Origin: Leifsonia sp. Root112D2
Lineage (GTDB): Bacteria > Actinomycetota > Actinomycetes > Actinomycetales > Microbacteriaceae
Length of the DNA stretch: 64,000 bases
Direction of reading: 5' to 3'
Assembly (NCBI RefSeq): GCF_001424905.1
Contig: NZ_LMCU01000001.1
Coordinates: 923,480-987,479, forward strand
Positions 37,733 to 48,512 of this stretch are shown here, one piece after another. The number at the start of each line of letters is the position of its first letter. Position 1 is the stretch's first letter. The position numbers and the translations under genes were made by a program. The notes beneath the pieces are model-generated. The model had not been told where the DNA came from and did no database searches. It saw only the letters and a list, made by a program, of their open reading frames with translations.

Positions 37733-38155
37733 TTACGCCCGAGCAGCATCCGGGGAATCGAGCAGTTCGGCGAGGAGCGCCGCAACGCGCGCCTTGATCT
37801 CGTCGCGGATGGGGCGCACGGTCTCGATGCCCTGGCCGGCCGGATCGTCGAGCTGCCAGTCTTCGTAGCGCTTGCCGGGGAAGACGGGGCAGGCGTCGCC
37901 GCAGCCCATCGTGATGACCGCGTCGGCCTGACGTACGGCATCCGTCGTCAGAATCTTGGGCTGCGCACCGGCGATGTCGATGCCCACCTCGGCCATGGCC
38001 GCTATGGCCACCGGGTTGATCTGCTCGGCCGGCTCGGAGCCCGCGGAGAAGACGTCGACCGCCCCTTCTGAGAGGGAGGCAGCGAAGCCGACGGCCATCT
38101 GCGAGCGCCCCGCATTGTGCACGCAGACGAAGAGGATGGCGGGCTTTTCGGTCAT
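37733..38155 (-). CDS. arsC: Arsenate reductase / low-molecular-weight phosphatase-family protein
   Basis: A 140-residue protein starting at ATG 38155. The phosphatase P-loop C-x5-R is near the N-terminus: FVCVHNAGRSQMA with Cys11 and Arg17. A conserved C-terminal region follows (VITMGCGDACPVFPGKRYEDWQLDDPAGQ), which is typical of thioredoxin- or mycothiol-linked arsenate reductases rather than tyrosine phosphatases. In actinobacteria this group includes arsenate-mycothiol transferases. No arsenite exporter or ArsR gene is adjacent, so a detoxification role rests on sequence only. Confidence 0.88.
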   Translation of the reverse strand: MTEKPAILFVCVHNAGRSQMAVGFAASLSEGAVDVFSAGSEPAEQINPVAIAAMAEVGIDIAGAQPKILTTDAVRQADAVITMGCGDACPVFPGKRYEDWQLDDPAGQGIETVRPIRDEIKARVAALLAELLDSPDAARA

Positions 38156-38221
38156 GGGTCGATGGTATCCCGGTGCTCTCGCTTGCTCACTCCTGAACCA
38201 CGCAAACGGATGTGACGGCAA

Positions 38222-40783
<2,562 letters not shown>

Positions 40784-40803
40784 GAATTCTCCTAATTGCT
40801 CAA

Positions 40804-40824
40804 GTTGAGTCGTCCTTACTCAAC
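40804..40824 (-). promoter_or_regulatory. HAIR element (HspR binding site) upstream of the Clp ATPase
   Basis: GTTGAGT, seven bases, ACTCAAC: a perfect inverted repeat with the exact 7-base spacing of the HAIR consensus CTTGAGT-N7-ACTCAAG bound by the actinobacterial heat-shock repressor HspR. It lies 21 bases from the Clp start codon. Confidence 0.85.
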
Positions 40825-40906
40825 TTTTAACAAGGAGGGTCGCGCGGTATTCCCGCGGCCTCGCCGCGGTGCCGGCTGCGGCATCCGTCGTCACATTCTC
40901 CTCGTG

Positions 40907-40987
40907 CGCAATTCCGGAGCGGAGCGGCGTGTCGTGGCCGGCCATGCGGATGCGCGGGGTGCGACACGCCTCCACTCCTGAATTACG
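40907..40987. repeat. Second palindromic repeat family, full hairpin
   Basis: The left arm CGCAATTCCGGAGCGGAGCG-GCGTGTCG and the right arm CGACACGCC-TCCACTCCTGAATTACG are near-perfect complements enclosing about 30 bases. Partial copies occur at 37683 and near 38189. It sits between the divergently placed Clp promoter and the end of the monooxygenase gene. Confidence 0.7.
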
Positions 40988-41000
40988 AGGGTGTTCGTGC

Positions 41001-41036
41001 GGGTTTCGAGACGCTCGTTCCTCGCTCCTCAACCGG
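41001..41036. repeat. Dispersed palindromic repeat, single unit
   Basis: GGGTTTCGAGACGCTCG...CTCCTCAACCGG, one half-unit of the family found at 8373, located just after the monooxygenase stop codon. Confidence 0.8.
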
Positions 41037-41050
41037 CATTAGCCCCGAGC

Positions 41051-42265
41051 TCAGTAACGGTAGACGGTGGCGGCGGTAGGCACACCGCGGGGACCGTAGG
41101 GCGCCTTCTCGAGCCAGGCGGATGCCGCGGCGTCTTCGGGAGCGCGCCCGGCCGCCTCGGTGATGCGCGCCTCGGTCTCCGCATCCGGTCGCAGATGGGT
41201 GAGCGCCTCGCCGGCTGCCGCGCAGTTGAACTGCGCCGCCGAGCGCCGCGCCAGGCTGAAGGCCTCGACGGCGCTCGCGGCCAGGGCCGGGTTGGTTGCG
41301 GTCAACGCGGTGTTGATAGCGAGGGCCGCGCTCTCGGCATCCGGAACACCGGAGTTGAGTCCGCGCGCCCCGAACGGCGCAAACAGGTGGGCCGCCTCGC
41401 CGACCAGCAGCACCCTGCGGGCCGGGTCGGCGAAGTCGTGCGCCACCAGCTGCATGAACTGGTAGGTCGACACCCAGGTGATGCGCTCGGCATACTCGGG
41501 CGGCATCACCTTGCTGAGCCACACCTTCACGCCTTCTTCACCACTGAAGCGCTCGGGGTCGTCTTCGGGCAGGCACTGCAGGTCGACGCGCCAGCCGCCG
41601 GCGAAGGGCACGATCAGAATGTTGCGGCCATCGACGGCGGGGTGCTCGTAGTGGAAGATGCGCTCGGTGGCCAGCGTGGGGTTCTCCAGCTCGGCAACGT
41701 CGACCACGACGTACCAGCCGTCGTCTCTGTCGCCCTCCATGCGGGCACCGATCTGCTTGCGCACCACCGAGCGGGCGCCATCCGCGCCGATCACATACTC
41801 GGCAGTCCAGGTGGTGCCGCCCGCCGTCGTAAGGGTGACCCCGGCATCCGTTGAATCGACGCCCGTCACCTCCTGCGAGAACGCGAATTCGACACCGGAT
41901 GCGACGGCGCGCTCCAGCAGATACTTCTCGATGTGCACCTGCGGCAGGCTCGTGAAGTGCGGCCGCGTACCGGGAGCGGGGTCGGGGTACGTCTTGGCGT
42001 ACACCTCCTTGCCGCGGTGGAAGGTGCGCTGCGTGTTCCAGTAGTCGCCGTGCTCGCTGAGCTCATCGGCGAGGCCGGGGCTGAGCCTGTCGAGCACGTC
42101 GAGAGTGTTCGTGTGCGTGAAGATGGCACGGCTTCCCGGTCGACCGCGGCCCTCGGGACCGGCTTCCAACACCGTGACGTCGCGGCCGAGCGCGCGCAGG
42201 GCGAGCGCAGCGGTCAGGCCGACCGGGCCAGCGCCGACGATGAGAATTTGGCGGTGTTCAGACAT
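41051..42265 (-). CDS. FAD-dependent monooxygenase, aromatic-ring hydroxylase type
   Basis: A 404-residue flavoprotein monooxygenase of the FAD_binding_3 family. The N-terminal dinucleotide motif is LIVGAGPVGLTAALALRALG, the DG motif VIGADGARSVVRKQIG, and the second FAD motif VLLVGEAAHLFAPFGARGLNSG, where the usual Asp of GDAAH is Glu. Length and motifs match PheA/MhpA-like hydroxylases that add oxygen to phenolic or heteroaromatic rings using NAD(P)H. Its start overlaps the acyl-CoA synthetase stop by eight bases, so the two are co-translated. Together with the PaaX-type regulators this points to aromatic or aryl-acid catabolism. Confidence 0.9.
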   Translation of the reverse strand: MSEHRQILIVGAGPVGLTAALALRALGRDVTVLEAGPEGRGRPGSRAIFTHTNTLDVLDRLSPGLADELSEHGDYWNTQRTFHRGKEVYAKTYPDPAPGTRPHFTSLPQVHIEKYLLERAVASGVEFAFSQEVTGVDSTDAGVTLTTAGGTTWTAEYVIGADGARSVVRKQIGARMEGDRDDGWYVVVDVAELENPTLATERIFHYEHPAVDGRNILIVPFAGGWRVDLQCLPEDDPERFSGEEGVKVWLSKVMPPEYAERITWVSTYQFMQLVAHDFADPARRVLLVGEAAHLFAPFGARGLNSGVPDAESAALAINTALTATNPALAASAVEAFSLARRSAAQFNCAAAGEALTHLRPDAETEARITEAAGRAPEDAAASAWLEKAPYGPRGVPTAATVYRY

Positions 42266-44306
42266 GCTGCTCCTGGGTGCTGGTCACGACGAGTGCGTCG
42301 AGAACGATGGGGCCGGTGCCGGTGAGGCGCACGGGGTTGAGGTCGATTTCCTGAATGTCGTCGTGCCGGCAGATCACATCGCCCACGGTGACGATCACGC
42401 GGGCGAGAGCGTCACGGTCGACGGCCGCGCCGCCACGGTGCCCGGCACGGATGCTCTCGGGCAGCCGGTCGATGGCGTGCAGCGCCTGCGCGGTGCTGAC
42501 GGGAGCAACGGTGAGAATCGGCTCGCCGCCGAGTTCCACGTCCACCCCGCCGACGCCGAGCAGCACGACGGGGCCGAAGGCGGGGTCGCGGGTGGCGCCG
42601 ACGATCAGCTCGACGCCGCGCTCGGCCTGCGCCTCGATGAGGTACCGGCGCGGGTTCGCGCCGGGAATGCGGTCTATCGCGTCCAGCGCCTGCGCGAGCT
42701 CGACCGCCGTGCGCACGCCCACGTGCACGCCGCCGACATCCGACTTGTGCGTGATGGAAGCGTCGAGCACCTTCACCACGACGGGCCCGCCCAGTTCGGC
42801 CAGCGCCGCTTCGGCGGCGGCGCGGTCAGTGGCGACCCGGCGCGCGGGCAGCAGCAACCCCTCCGCCTCAAACAGGGCCTTGCTCTCGTCTTCGTCGAGC
42901 ACGCGACCCAGTGGCTGACCGTGCGCGGGCGTCTCCGAGCCGGCGGATGCCTGCCCTTGTCTCAGCTGCGCCCTCGCGTCGTCGATGACCGCCGCTGCAC
43001 CGCGAGCCAACGCATCCGGTGAATCGAAGAGCGGCACCCCGATGGCCTGCAGCGCGTCTCGCCGCGCGTCGAGAGCGGCGGTCGTGCCGCCCGAGGCGAA
43101 AAGCGCAGGAACCGATGAGTTGTGCAGGGCGCCTGCAGGATCGAGCGCGCCCGGCTCGTCGAGCGCGTAGACGGCGAGCAGGTCTACCGCCGCATCGCCG
43201 GTGACCGCCGTGACGATGGCGGGGAACGTCTCCCCCGGCCGGCCGGTGTCGACGGGGTTCTTCTGGTAGGTGAGCGGCGGCAGCAGCGTGGCGATGGTGG
43301 CCCGGCTGGCATCCGACAGCGTGGGCACGCTCACGTGGCGTGAGGCCAGTGCGTCGGCGATGATCAGGCCTGGTCCGGCCTGGCCGGTGATGACGCCGAC
43401 GCCCGCGTGGTCGCCCGCGGGCAGTCGCACCTGGCTGAGCGCCGTGAGCGCGTCGACGAGTTCGGTCGGGTTGTCCACCACCACGGCGCCGCTTTGCGCG
43501 AGCGCCTGCCGTGCGGTCTGGTACGAACCGGTCAGGGCTCCCGTGTGCGATTTGGCGAAGTCACCCACGTCGTTCTTGCCCACCTTGAGCACGACTATCG
43601 GCTTACGCTCTGCCACCCGACGCACGGCGGCCATGAGCGCGCGGCCGTCGCTGACGCCCTCGACGTGCAGGCCGACGGCGGTGGTCGCGTCGTCCTCGGC
43701 GAGGTAATCGAGCACGTCGACGAAGCCCACGTCTACCGCGTTACCGAGGCCGGCGGCGAGCCGCAGCCCCACGTTCGCGCGGGCAAGCATGAACGACAGC
43801 GCCAGGTTCACGCCGCCGCTCTGCGCGACTATCGAGACACCCCCGGCACGCAGTTCGGTGACCGAGGGCATGAAGTTGGCGCACACGCCGTCGACGGGGT
43901 TGATGAAACCGGAGGTGTTGGGGCCCAGCAGCCGGATGCCGCCGGCACGCGCCGCCTGGATCACCCGCTCCTGCAGCGCCGCGCCTTCGTCACCGCTCTC
44001 GGCGAAGCCGCCCGAGCAGATCACCGCCGCGCGCACGCCCGCCGCGCCGCACTGCTCGAGCGCAGTCGGAACGGCTCCCGGCGGCACGACAAGCACGGCA
44101 AGCTCGGGCGCCTCCTCGAGGTCGGCGACGCTCGCGTATGCTCGACGGCCGAGAATCTCGCCGCCCCGAGGATTGATCGGGTACAGCCGCCCGGTAAAGG
44201 TCGCCAGCGATTGCATCATCGCGTATCCGGCCTTCTCGGGAGAGGCACTCGCGCCTATGACGGCGATGCTTTTCGGCGCGAAAAGCGCATCGAGAGAACT
44301 GGTCAT
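42258..44306 (-). CDS. ADP-forming acyl-CoA synthetase (acetate-CoA ligase family), single chain
   Basis: A 682-residue fused enzyme: CoA-binding Rossmann domain (APKSIAVIGASASPEKAGYAMMQSL), succinyl-CoA-synthetase-like flavodoxin domains (SIVAQSGGVNLALSFMLARANVGL and VGVITGQAGPGLIIAD), and a C-terminal ATP-grasp domain (about residues 455-682, GPVVVKVLDASITHKSDVGGVHVGV). Members convert an acid plus CoA and ATP to acyl-CoA plus ADP and phosphate, or the reverse; one such enzyme activates ferulate (Fcs2-like). It heads an operon with the ring hydroxylase, so activation of an aryl or alkyl acid is likely. A promoter-like inverted repeat lies about 35 bases upstream. Confidence 0.9.
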   Translation of the reverse strand: MTSSLDALFAPKSIAVIGASASPEKAGYAMMQSLATFTGRLYPINPRGGEILGRRAYASVADLEEAPELAVLVVPPGAVPTALEQCGAAGVRAAVICSGGFAESGDEGAALQERVIQAARAGGIRLLGPNTSGFINPVDGVCANFMPSVTELRAGGVSIVAQSGGVNLALSFMLARANVGLRLAAGLGNAVDVGFVDVLDYLAEDDATTAVGLHVEGVSDGRALMAAVRRVAERKPIVVLKVGKNDVGDFAKSHTGALTGSYQTARQALAQSGAVVVDNPTELVDALTALSQVRLPAGDHAGVGVITGQAGPGLIIADALASRHVSVPTLSDASRATIATLLPPLTYQKNPVDTGRPGETFPAIVTAVTGDAAVDLLAVYALDEPGALDPAGALHNSSVPALFASGGTTAALDARRDALQAIGVPLFDSPDALARGAAAVIDDARAQLRQGQASAGSETPAHGQPLGRVLDEDESKALFEAEGLLLPARRVATDRAAAEAALAELGGPVVVKVLDASITHKSDVGGVHVGVRTAVELAQALDAIDRIPGANPRRYLIEAQAERGVELIVGATRDPAFGPVVLLGVGGVDVELGGEPILTVAPVSTAQALHAIDRLPESIRAGHRGGAAVDRDALARVIVTVGDVICRHDDIQEIDLNPVRLTGTGPIVLDALVVTSTQEQHV

Positions 44307-44336
44307 GGGGGAGCTGCTCCTACCGGCGTTGGTCAG

Positions 44337-44374
44337 TTGACATTATCATCAACGAGCGCCGAGGCAAATGTCAA
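44337..44374 (-). promoter_or_regulatory. Promoter/operator candidate upstream of the acyl-CoA synthetase
   Basis: The inverted repeat TTGACAT (44337-44343) and ATGTCAA (44368-44374) flanks 24 bases. Read on the minus strand, TTGACA gives a consensus -35 box, with GATAAT further on as a possible -10, though its 21-base spacing is long. The two arms could also be half-sites for a regulator such as the PaaX-type protein encoded upstream. Confidence 0.5.
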
Positions 44375-44401
44375 GTAATGAAAAAGGGCGCACGTGCGGC
44401 A

Positions 44402-44498
44402 GGTTTCGAGACGGCGGCTTCGCGCGCCTCCTCAGCCAGCGAAGAGGCTCTGCTGGTTGAGGAGGGCTCGACGAAGGAGGGCCCGTCTCGAAACCAGC
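44402..44498. repeat. Dispersed palindromic repeat, paired copy
   Basis: GGTTTCGAGACG...CTCCTCAGCC then GCTGGTTGAGGAG...CGTCTCGAAACC, in the same order as the copy at 8373. It lies between the first PaaX-type gene and the acyl-CoA synthetase promoter, both on the minus strand, and may end the regulator transcript. Confidence 0.85.
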
Positions 44499-44511
44499 GG
44501 CCCGCGAGCCC

Positions 44512-45441
44512 CTACGCAGAGGTGGTGTGCACGCTCACGCTGTCGGTGAGCTCGGGCGCGTGTGCGCCCACGATCTGACGCACGCGCACCGTGGCGGGGT
44601 CGCCGAGGCCGTCGTAAACGGCGCGGAAGATCGCTCGGGCATCCGCTCGTGGCCATTCGGCAGGCAGCAACTCGCCCGGCAGTTCCGGGTCGATGTTCGG
44701 CATCGAACGCCATTCGTCCATCACCTGGGTGCGGGCATGCAGCGCCTCCGACGGCGACACGCTGCCGGCGAGCAGCCGCGCCTGAATCGGCTCCATGCGG
44801 GCAATGAATGCCTGGTACTCGCCGCGCACGGCCTGCAGATTCCACGCGTCGATCGGGTGACCATACTCGACACCAGTGCCCAGTTCGCGACCGACGAGAA
44901 CCGTCGCGGATGCCACCGCCACCTCATCGAGAATCGCCTGCACCTCAGAGCTCAACGGCCGCGGCGACACCCACAGCCCGTCGTAGAGCGGAGCGAATCC
45001 GAGCCAACGCAGCCGGGCACGCAGCTGATGCCGGATGCTGCGCTGATGTTCCGGCACAGAGAACGCCACGTAGGTCCACTGTCCGTCCCACGGTTCGGGG
45101 TCGGAGCCGAACGAAACAATACGATCGAGTCCGGTCGTCAAAATGTGGCGCGCCTGTTCGGTGAGCCTGTAGTACGTTCGGCGACCGATCTTGCTCGAAG
45201 ACAGCAGGCCCCTGCGGGAGAGTCGACTCAGCGCGGCCCTCGCGCCCGGGGTCGAGACGCCGAACTCCGCGAGCAGATCCACCAGCGCCCCGGAGGGAAC
45301 CACGGAGTCCCCGGAGATCCAGTAGTCGCCCAGCAGGGTGAGCAAAAGGTGTTGCGGATGCTGGCCATCCCGCACGCTCGCGTTGGGGGGAAGGTTCGCA
45401 TCCGTCTCGTCGTCGAGAGCGATGGAGGGCGCTGAAGTCAC
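44512..45441 (-). CDS. PaaX-family transcriptional regulator (first of three)
   Basis: A 309-residue regulator beginning at GTG 45441. The N-terminal winged helix is LLLTLLGDYWISGDSVVPSGALVDLLAEFGVSTPGARAALSRLSRRGLLSSSKIGRRTYYRLT. A central PaaX_C region (WDGQWTYVAFSVPEHQRSIRHQLRARLRWLGFAPLYDGLWVSP) and a C-terminal effector-linked domain follow. PaaX proteins repress phenylacetate-type catabolic genes and are released by an acyl-CoA. There is no ribosome binding site, but TACACT (45448-45453, minus strand) lies six bases before the GTG, which suggests a leaderless transcript. It is divergent from the importer operon. Confidence 0.9.
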   Translation of the reverse strand: MTSAPSIALDDETDANLPPNASVRDGQHPQHLLLTLLGDYWISGDSVVPSGALVDLLAEFGVSTPGARAALSRLSRRGLLSSSKIGRRTYYRLTEQARHILTTGLDRIVSFGSDPEPWDGQWTYVAFSVPEHQRSIRHQLRARLRWLGFAPLYDGLWVSPRPLSSEVQAILDEVAVASATVLVGRELGTGVEYGHPIDAWNLQAVRGEYQAFIARMEPIQARLLAGSVSPSEALHARTQVMDEWRSMPNIDPELPGELLPAEWPRADARAIFRAVYDGLGDPATVRVRQIVGAHAPELTDSVSVHTTSA

Positions 45442-45514
45442 GAATCGAGTGTATCGCCGCGCCCGATCCGGTCAGCGTTGCGCGCGTGGCATTGCTGGCG
45501 ATCAGATGTTTTTA

Positions 45515-45555
45515 GTTGACTCTCTTCTTAACGATCGTTAGTGTGAATGCACACT
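45515..45555 (+). promoter_or_regulatory. Importer-operon promoter containing two palindromes
   Basis: A -35-like TTGACT (45515-45520) and a -10 candidate TAGTGT (45539-45544) enclose the perfect 12-base palindrome TAACGATCGTTA (45529-45540). A second palindrome, AGTGTG-AATG-CACACT (45540-45555), overlaps the -10 and start region. Both would block the promoter if bound; the divergent PaaX-type regulator is the obvious candidate. Confidence 0.6.
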
Positions 45556-45625
45556 GGCAGTTGCCTGCACCCGCTGCCGCCACCCGAACACATCCGTCGT
45601 TCGAGCTATCAATGGAGATAAGAAC

Positions 45626-46663
45626 ATGGCCAAACGCAGTATTACCGCCGCGATTGCTGTCGCCGCGGCACTCGCCCTCCTCACCGGCTGCTCATCTGCA
45701 GCAACCCCCGCCGCGACCGCAAAGACGGTTTCAGACCCCGCCCTTGCCTCGCTCATCAAGGCCGCGCAGAAGGAAGGCTCGCTCACCTTCTACTCGGTTC
45801 CCCCGGAGGCAACCGCCCAGGCTCTCGCCGACAAGTTCAAGGCGGATTACGGCATCGAGGCCAAGTTCGTGCGCGGCACGGCCGGAACCCTCGCCACCCG
45901 CATCTCTTCCGAGGCGACCGCCGGAGCCCTCGCGGCCGACATGGTCATGATCTCCGATTCGGACTTCGTGACCCAGGCCATCGACAAGAAATGGCTCGAG
46001 ACGCCCAAGGCCGCCGATCTTCCCGGCTATCCCTGGTCCATTCCCAAGGGCTCCCTGCACGACGACGGAAACGTCACCATCCAGTACGCACCATCGGGAT
46101 TCTCCTACAACACCGACGCGGTGAGTAAGTCCGACGTTCCGAAGGTGTGGGACGACCTGCTCAAGCCCATGTTCAAGGGCAAGGTGCTGGTGCCGAACCC
46201 CGGCTCCTCCCCCGCCGCCGTTGAGTTCTGGTACATGGTGGAGCAGAAGTACGGTATCGACTTTCTCAAGAAGCTCGCTCCGCAGATTCCTCGCTTCTAC
46301 GACAGCGTCGTTCCCATGACCGAGTCGCTTGCCGCAGGCGAGGGCGCGATAGGTGTTCCCAACGTGGCCGCCGCCGTCGGACCGGCCGCCGCCAAGGGCG
46401 CCCCGGTCGACATCGTCTACCCCGACCTCACCACGGGCCCGGAGATCGTGCCTCTCATCGCAAACAAGGCAGCCCACCCGAACGCCGCCAAGCTGTTCTC
46501 GATCTTCCTCATGTCAAAGGAGGGCAACGCCATTCTGAACAAGGACCCCGGGCTGGTCGGACCGTACGACACCGACAAGCTTCCCAAGGACTGGACACGC
46601 GTCGACCGTGATGCTGCCGCCGCAGCCAAGTCGGAGATCATGAACGCCCTGGGCGCGAAGTAA
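45626..46663 (+). CDS. ABC transporter substrate-binding lipoprotein, AfuA/PotD-like
   Basis: A 345-residue lipoprotein with lipobox LLTGC (Cys22) and GGAG about 10 bases before its ATG. The mature protein starts with KAAQKEGSLTFYSVPPEATAQALADKFKADYGIEAKFVRG and has ISSEATAGALAADMVMISDSDFV, as in the family-1/6 binding proteins of ferric, 2-aminoethylphosphonate and small-organic-acid importers. The tyrosine ligands needed for iron are not clearly present, so an organic substrate linked to the nearby P450 and PaaX regulators is more likely. It is the first gene of a complete importer operon. Confidence 0.9.
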   Translation: MAKRSITAAIAVAAALALLTGCSSAATPAATAKTVSDPALASLIKAAQKEGSLTFYSVPPEATAQALADKFKADYGIEAKFVRGTAGTLATRISSEATAGALAADMVMISDSDFVTQAIDKKWLETPKAADLPGYPWSIPKGSLHDDGNVTIQYAPSGFSYNTDAVSKSDVPKVWDDLLKPMFKGKVLVPNPGSSPAAVEFWYMVEQKYGIDFLKKLAPQIPRFYDSVVPMTESLAAGEGAIGVPNVAAAVGPAAAKGAPVDIVYPDLTTGPEIVPLIANKAAHPNAAKLFSIFLMSKEGNAILNKDPGLVGPYDTDKLPKDWTRVDRDAAAAAKSEIMNALGAK

Positions 46664-46703
46664 CGGCAAACGACACGACGCCGACCAGGGAGAAGGACAC
46701 GAA

Positions 46704-48512
46704 ATGAGCACCCAACTGCGCGAGGCACCCGGTAGCCCGGGCCCCGACACGCACGGTTCCGATGAGAACGGTGTCGGGGCATCCGACGCCGCCCTCGTCA
46801 GGGCACGCAGGCGCTCGTTCACGCCCTTCTCCCTGGGCAGCGTCGTTCTCGCCCTGGCGCTGGCGGCCCTCGCCGTCTACCCGCTCATCGCCCTCGTCGG
46901 CAGCATCGCCGCCCAGGGCGGGGCACCCGTCGTCGGGGCCTTCACCCAACCCGACCTCGGCGAGCTGGTTCTCAACACGCTCATTGTCGTGGGCGTGAGC
47001 ACGGCCATCGCGCTGGTGATAGGCGCCCTCCTGGCGTGGGTCAACGAGCGAACGGATGCGAGCCTCGGCGTCATCACCGATGCGATGCCGATGATTCCGT
47101 TCATGCTGCCGCCCATCGCCGGCGCCATCGGCTGGGTGCTGCTGCTCTCGCCCCAGGCCGGCTACCTCAACGGCTTCATCCGTTCGGGCCTCGACCTCGT
47201 CGGGGTGCACCTCGACAAAGGCCCGTTCGACATCTACACCTGGTACGGCCTGATCCTCGTCTACACGATCTACGCCGTGCCGTACAGCTTCATGATGTGC
47301 AGCGCGGGGCTGCGCAACTTCGATCCGGCCCTCGAAGAGCAGAGCCGGGTGAGCGGCGCCGGCCTCTGGCGCACACTGCGCAAGGTCACCATTCCGGGAA
47401 TGCTGCCCAGCATCCTCGGCGCCGCACTGTTGATTCTCTGGAGTGGATTCGGCCTCTTCTCCATTCCCGCCGTCATCGGCAAGGGCGCCAACATCAGCAT
47501 CCTCTCGGTGCGCATCGTCGACCTGCTCTCGTTCACCTTTCCGCCGAAGATCGGCGCGGCCGTTGGCTTGTGCCTCATCGTCGTGGTGTTCGTGGCCATT
47601 GCCTGGTGGCTGCAGAGCCGGGTTCTCAAGGGCGGCAGGTTCTCAACCATCGGCGGCAAGGGCCAGCGGGCAACGCGCATCAAGCTGGGCAAGGCCAAGC
47701 TGCCGGTGCGCATTCTGGTTCTGGCATATGTGGGCGTCACCACGGTGCTGCCCATTCTGGCGCTGGTCATCGTGGCGCTGAACGGATACTGGACCCTCAA
47801 CATCCGCTGGGCGAAACTGAGCCTCAACGCCCTCTTTCAGGCTGTCTTTCAGGATGTCGCAACCCAGCAGGCGCTGCAGAACAGCCTCATGCTCGGACTG
47901 TTGGGTGCCACCATCGGCATCGCTGCCGCCGCCATCGTCTCGCTCTACGTGGTGCGCTCACACAGCAGGCTCGCCCGGTTCATCGACGGCGCCATCAAGC
48001 TGCCCTCGACGCTTTCGCACATTGTCATTGCCGTGGGATTCGTGCTGGCCTTCGCCGGGGCGCCGTTCCATCTGGGCGGCACCATCCTGATTCTGTTGCT
48101 GGCCTATATCGCGCTCTACCTGCCGCAGGCCGCCGTCTCGGCCGACACGGCGGTGGGTCAGGTGGGCCCCGAACTGGCCGAGGCGTCGCGCGTCGCCGGC
48201 GCCGGAGAGGGACGCACCTTTCGCAAGATCTATGCCCCACTCATGCTGCCCGGCCTCATAGCCGGTTGGGCACTGCTGTTCGTGCGCATGATCGGCGACC
48301 TCACCGCGTCATCCATTCTCGCCGGCACCAACAACAACGTCGTGGGCTTTCGCATTCTGGAGATCTACCAGAACGGCTCGTTCTCTCTTCTCGCCGCGCT
48401 CTCCACGGTGCTCACCGTGATCAGCGCCGTGATCGTCATCGGCGTGCTGGTGGTCTCTCGCAGGAGCGAACGCCAGGGCCGCAAACTGAACTCTGGAGGC
48501 CCCCTTGCCTAG
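46704..48512 (+). CDS. ABC transporter permease, double-domain FbpB/ThiP type
   Basis: A 602-residue permease with about 12 membrane segments in two repeated BPD_transp_1 halves. Each half has an EAA loop: FDPALEEQSRVSGAGLWRTLRKVTIPGML (first) and VGPELAEASRVAGAGEGRTFRKIYAPLML (second). The fused two-domain layout is that of FbpB-, ThiP- and PhnU-like systems and matches the binding protein type encoded upstream. The ATPase gene begins within its last codons (TTG at 48505), indicating coupling. Confidence 0.93.
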   Translation: MSTQLREAPGSPGPDTHGSDENGVGASDAALVRARRRSFTPFSLGSVVLALALAALAVYPLIALVGSIAAQGGAPVVGAFTQPDLGELVLNTLIVVGVSTAIALVIGALLAWVNERTDASLGVITDAMPMIPFMLPPIAGAIGWVLLLSPQAGYLNGFIRSGLDLVGVHLDKGPFDIYTWYGLILVYTIYAVPYSFMMCSAGLRNFDPALEEQSRVSGAGLWRTLRKVTIPGMLPSILGAALLILWSGFGLFSIPAVIGKGANISILSVRIVDLLSFTFPPKIGAAVGLCLIVVVFVAIAWWLQSRVLKGGRFSTIGGKGQRATRIKLGKAKLPVRILVLAYVGVTTVLPILALVIVALNGYWTLNIRWAKLSLNALFQAVFQDVATQQALQNSLMLGLLGATIGIAAAAIVSLYVVRSHSRLARFIDGAIKLPSTLSHIVIAVGFVLAFAGAPFHLGGTILILLLAYIALYLPQAAVSADTAVGQVGPELAEASRVAGAGEGRTFRKIYAPLMLPGLIAGWALLFVRMIGDLTASSILAGTNNNVVGFRILEIYQNGSFSLLAALSTVLTVISAVIVIGVLVVSRRSERQGRKLNSGGPLA

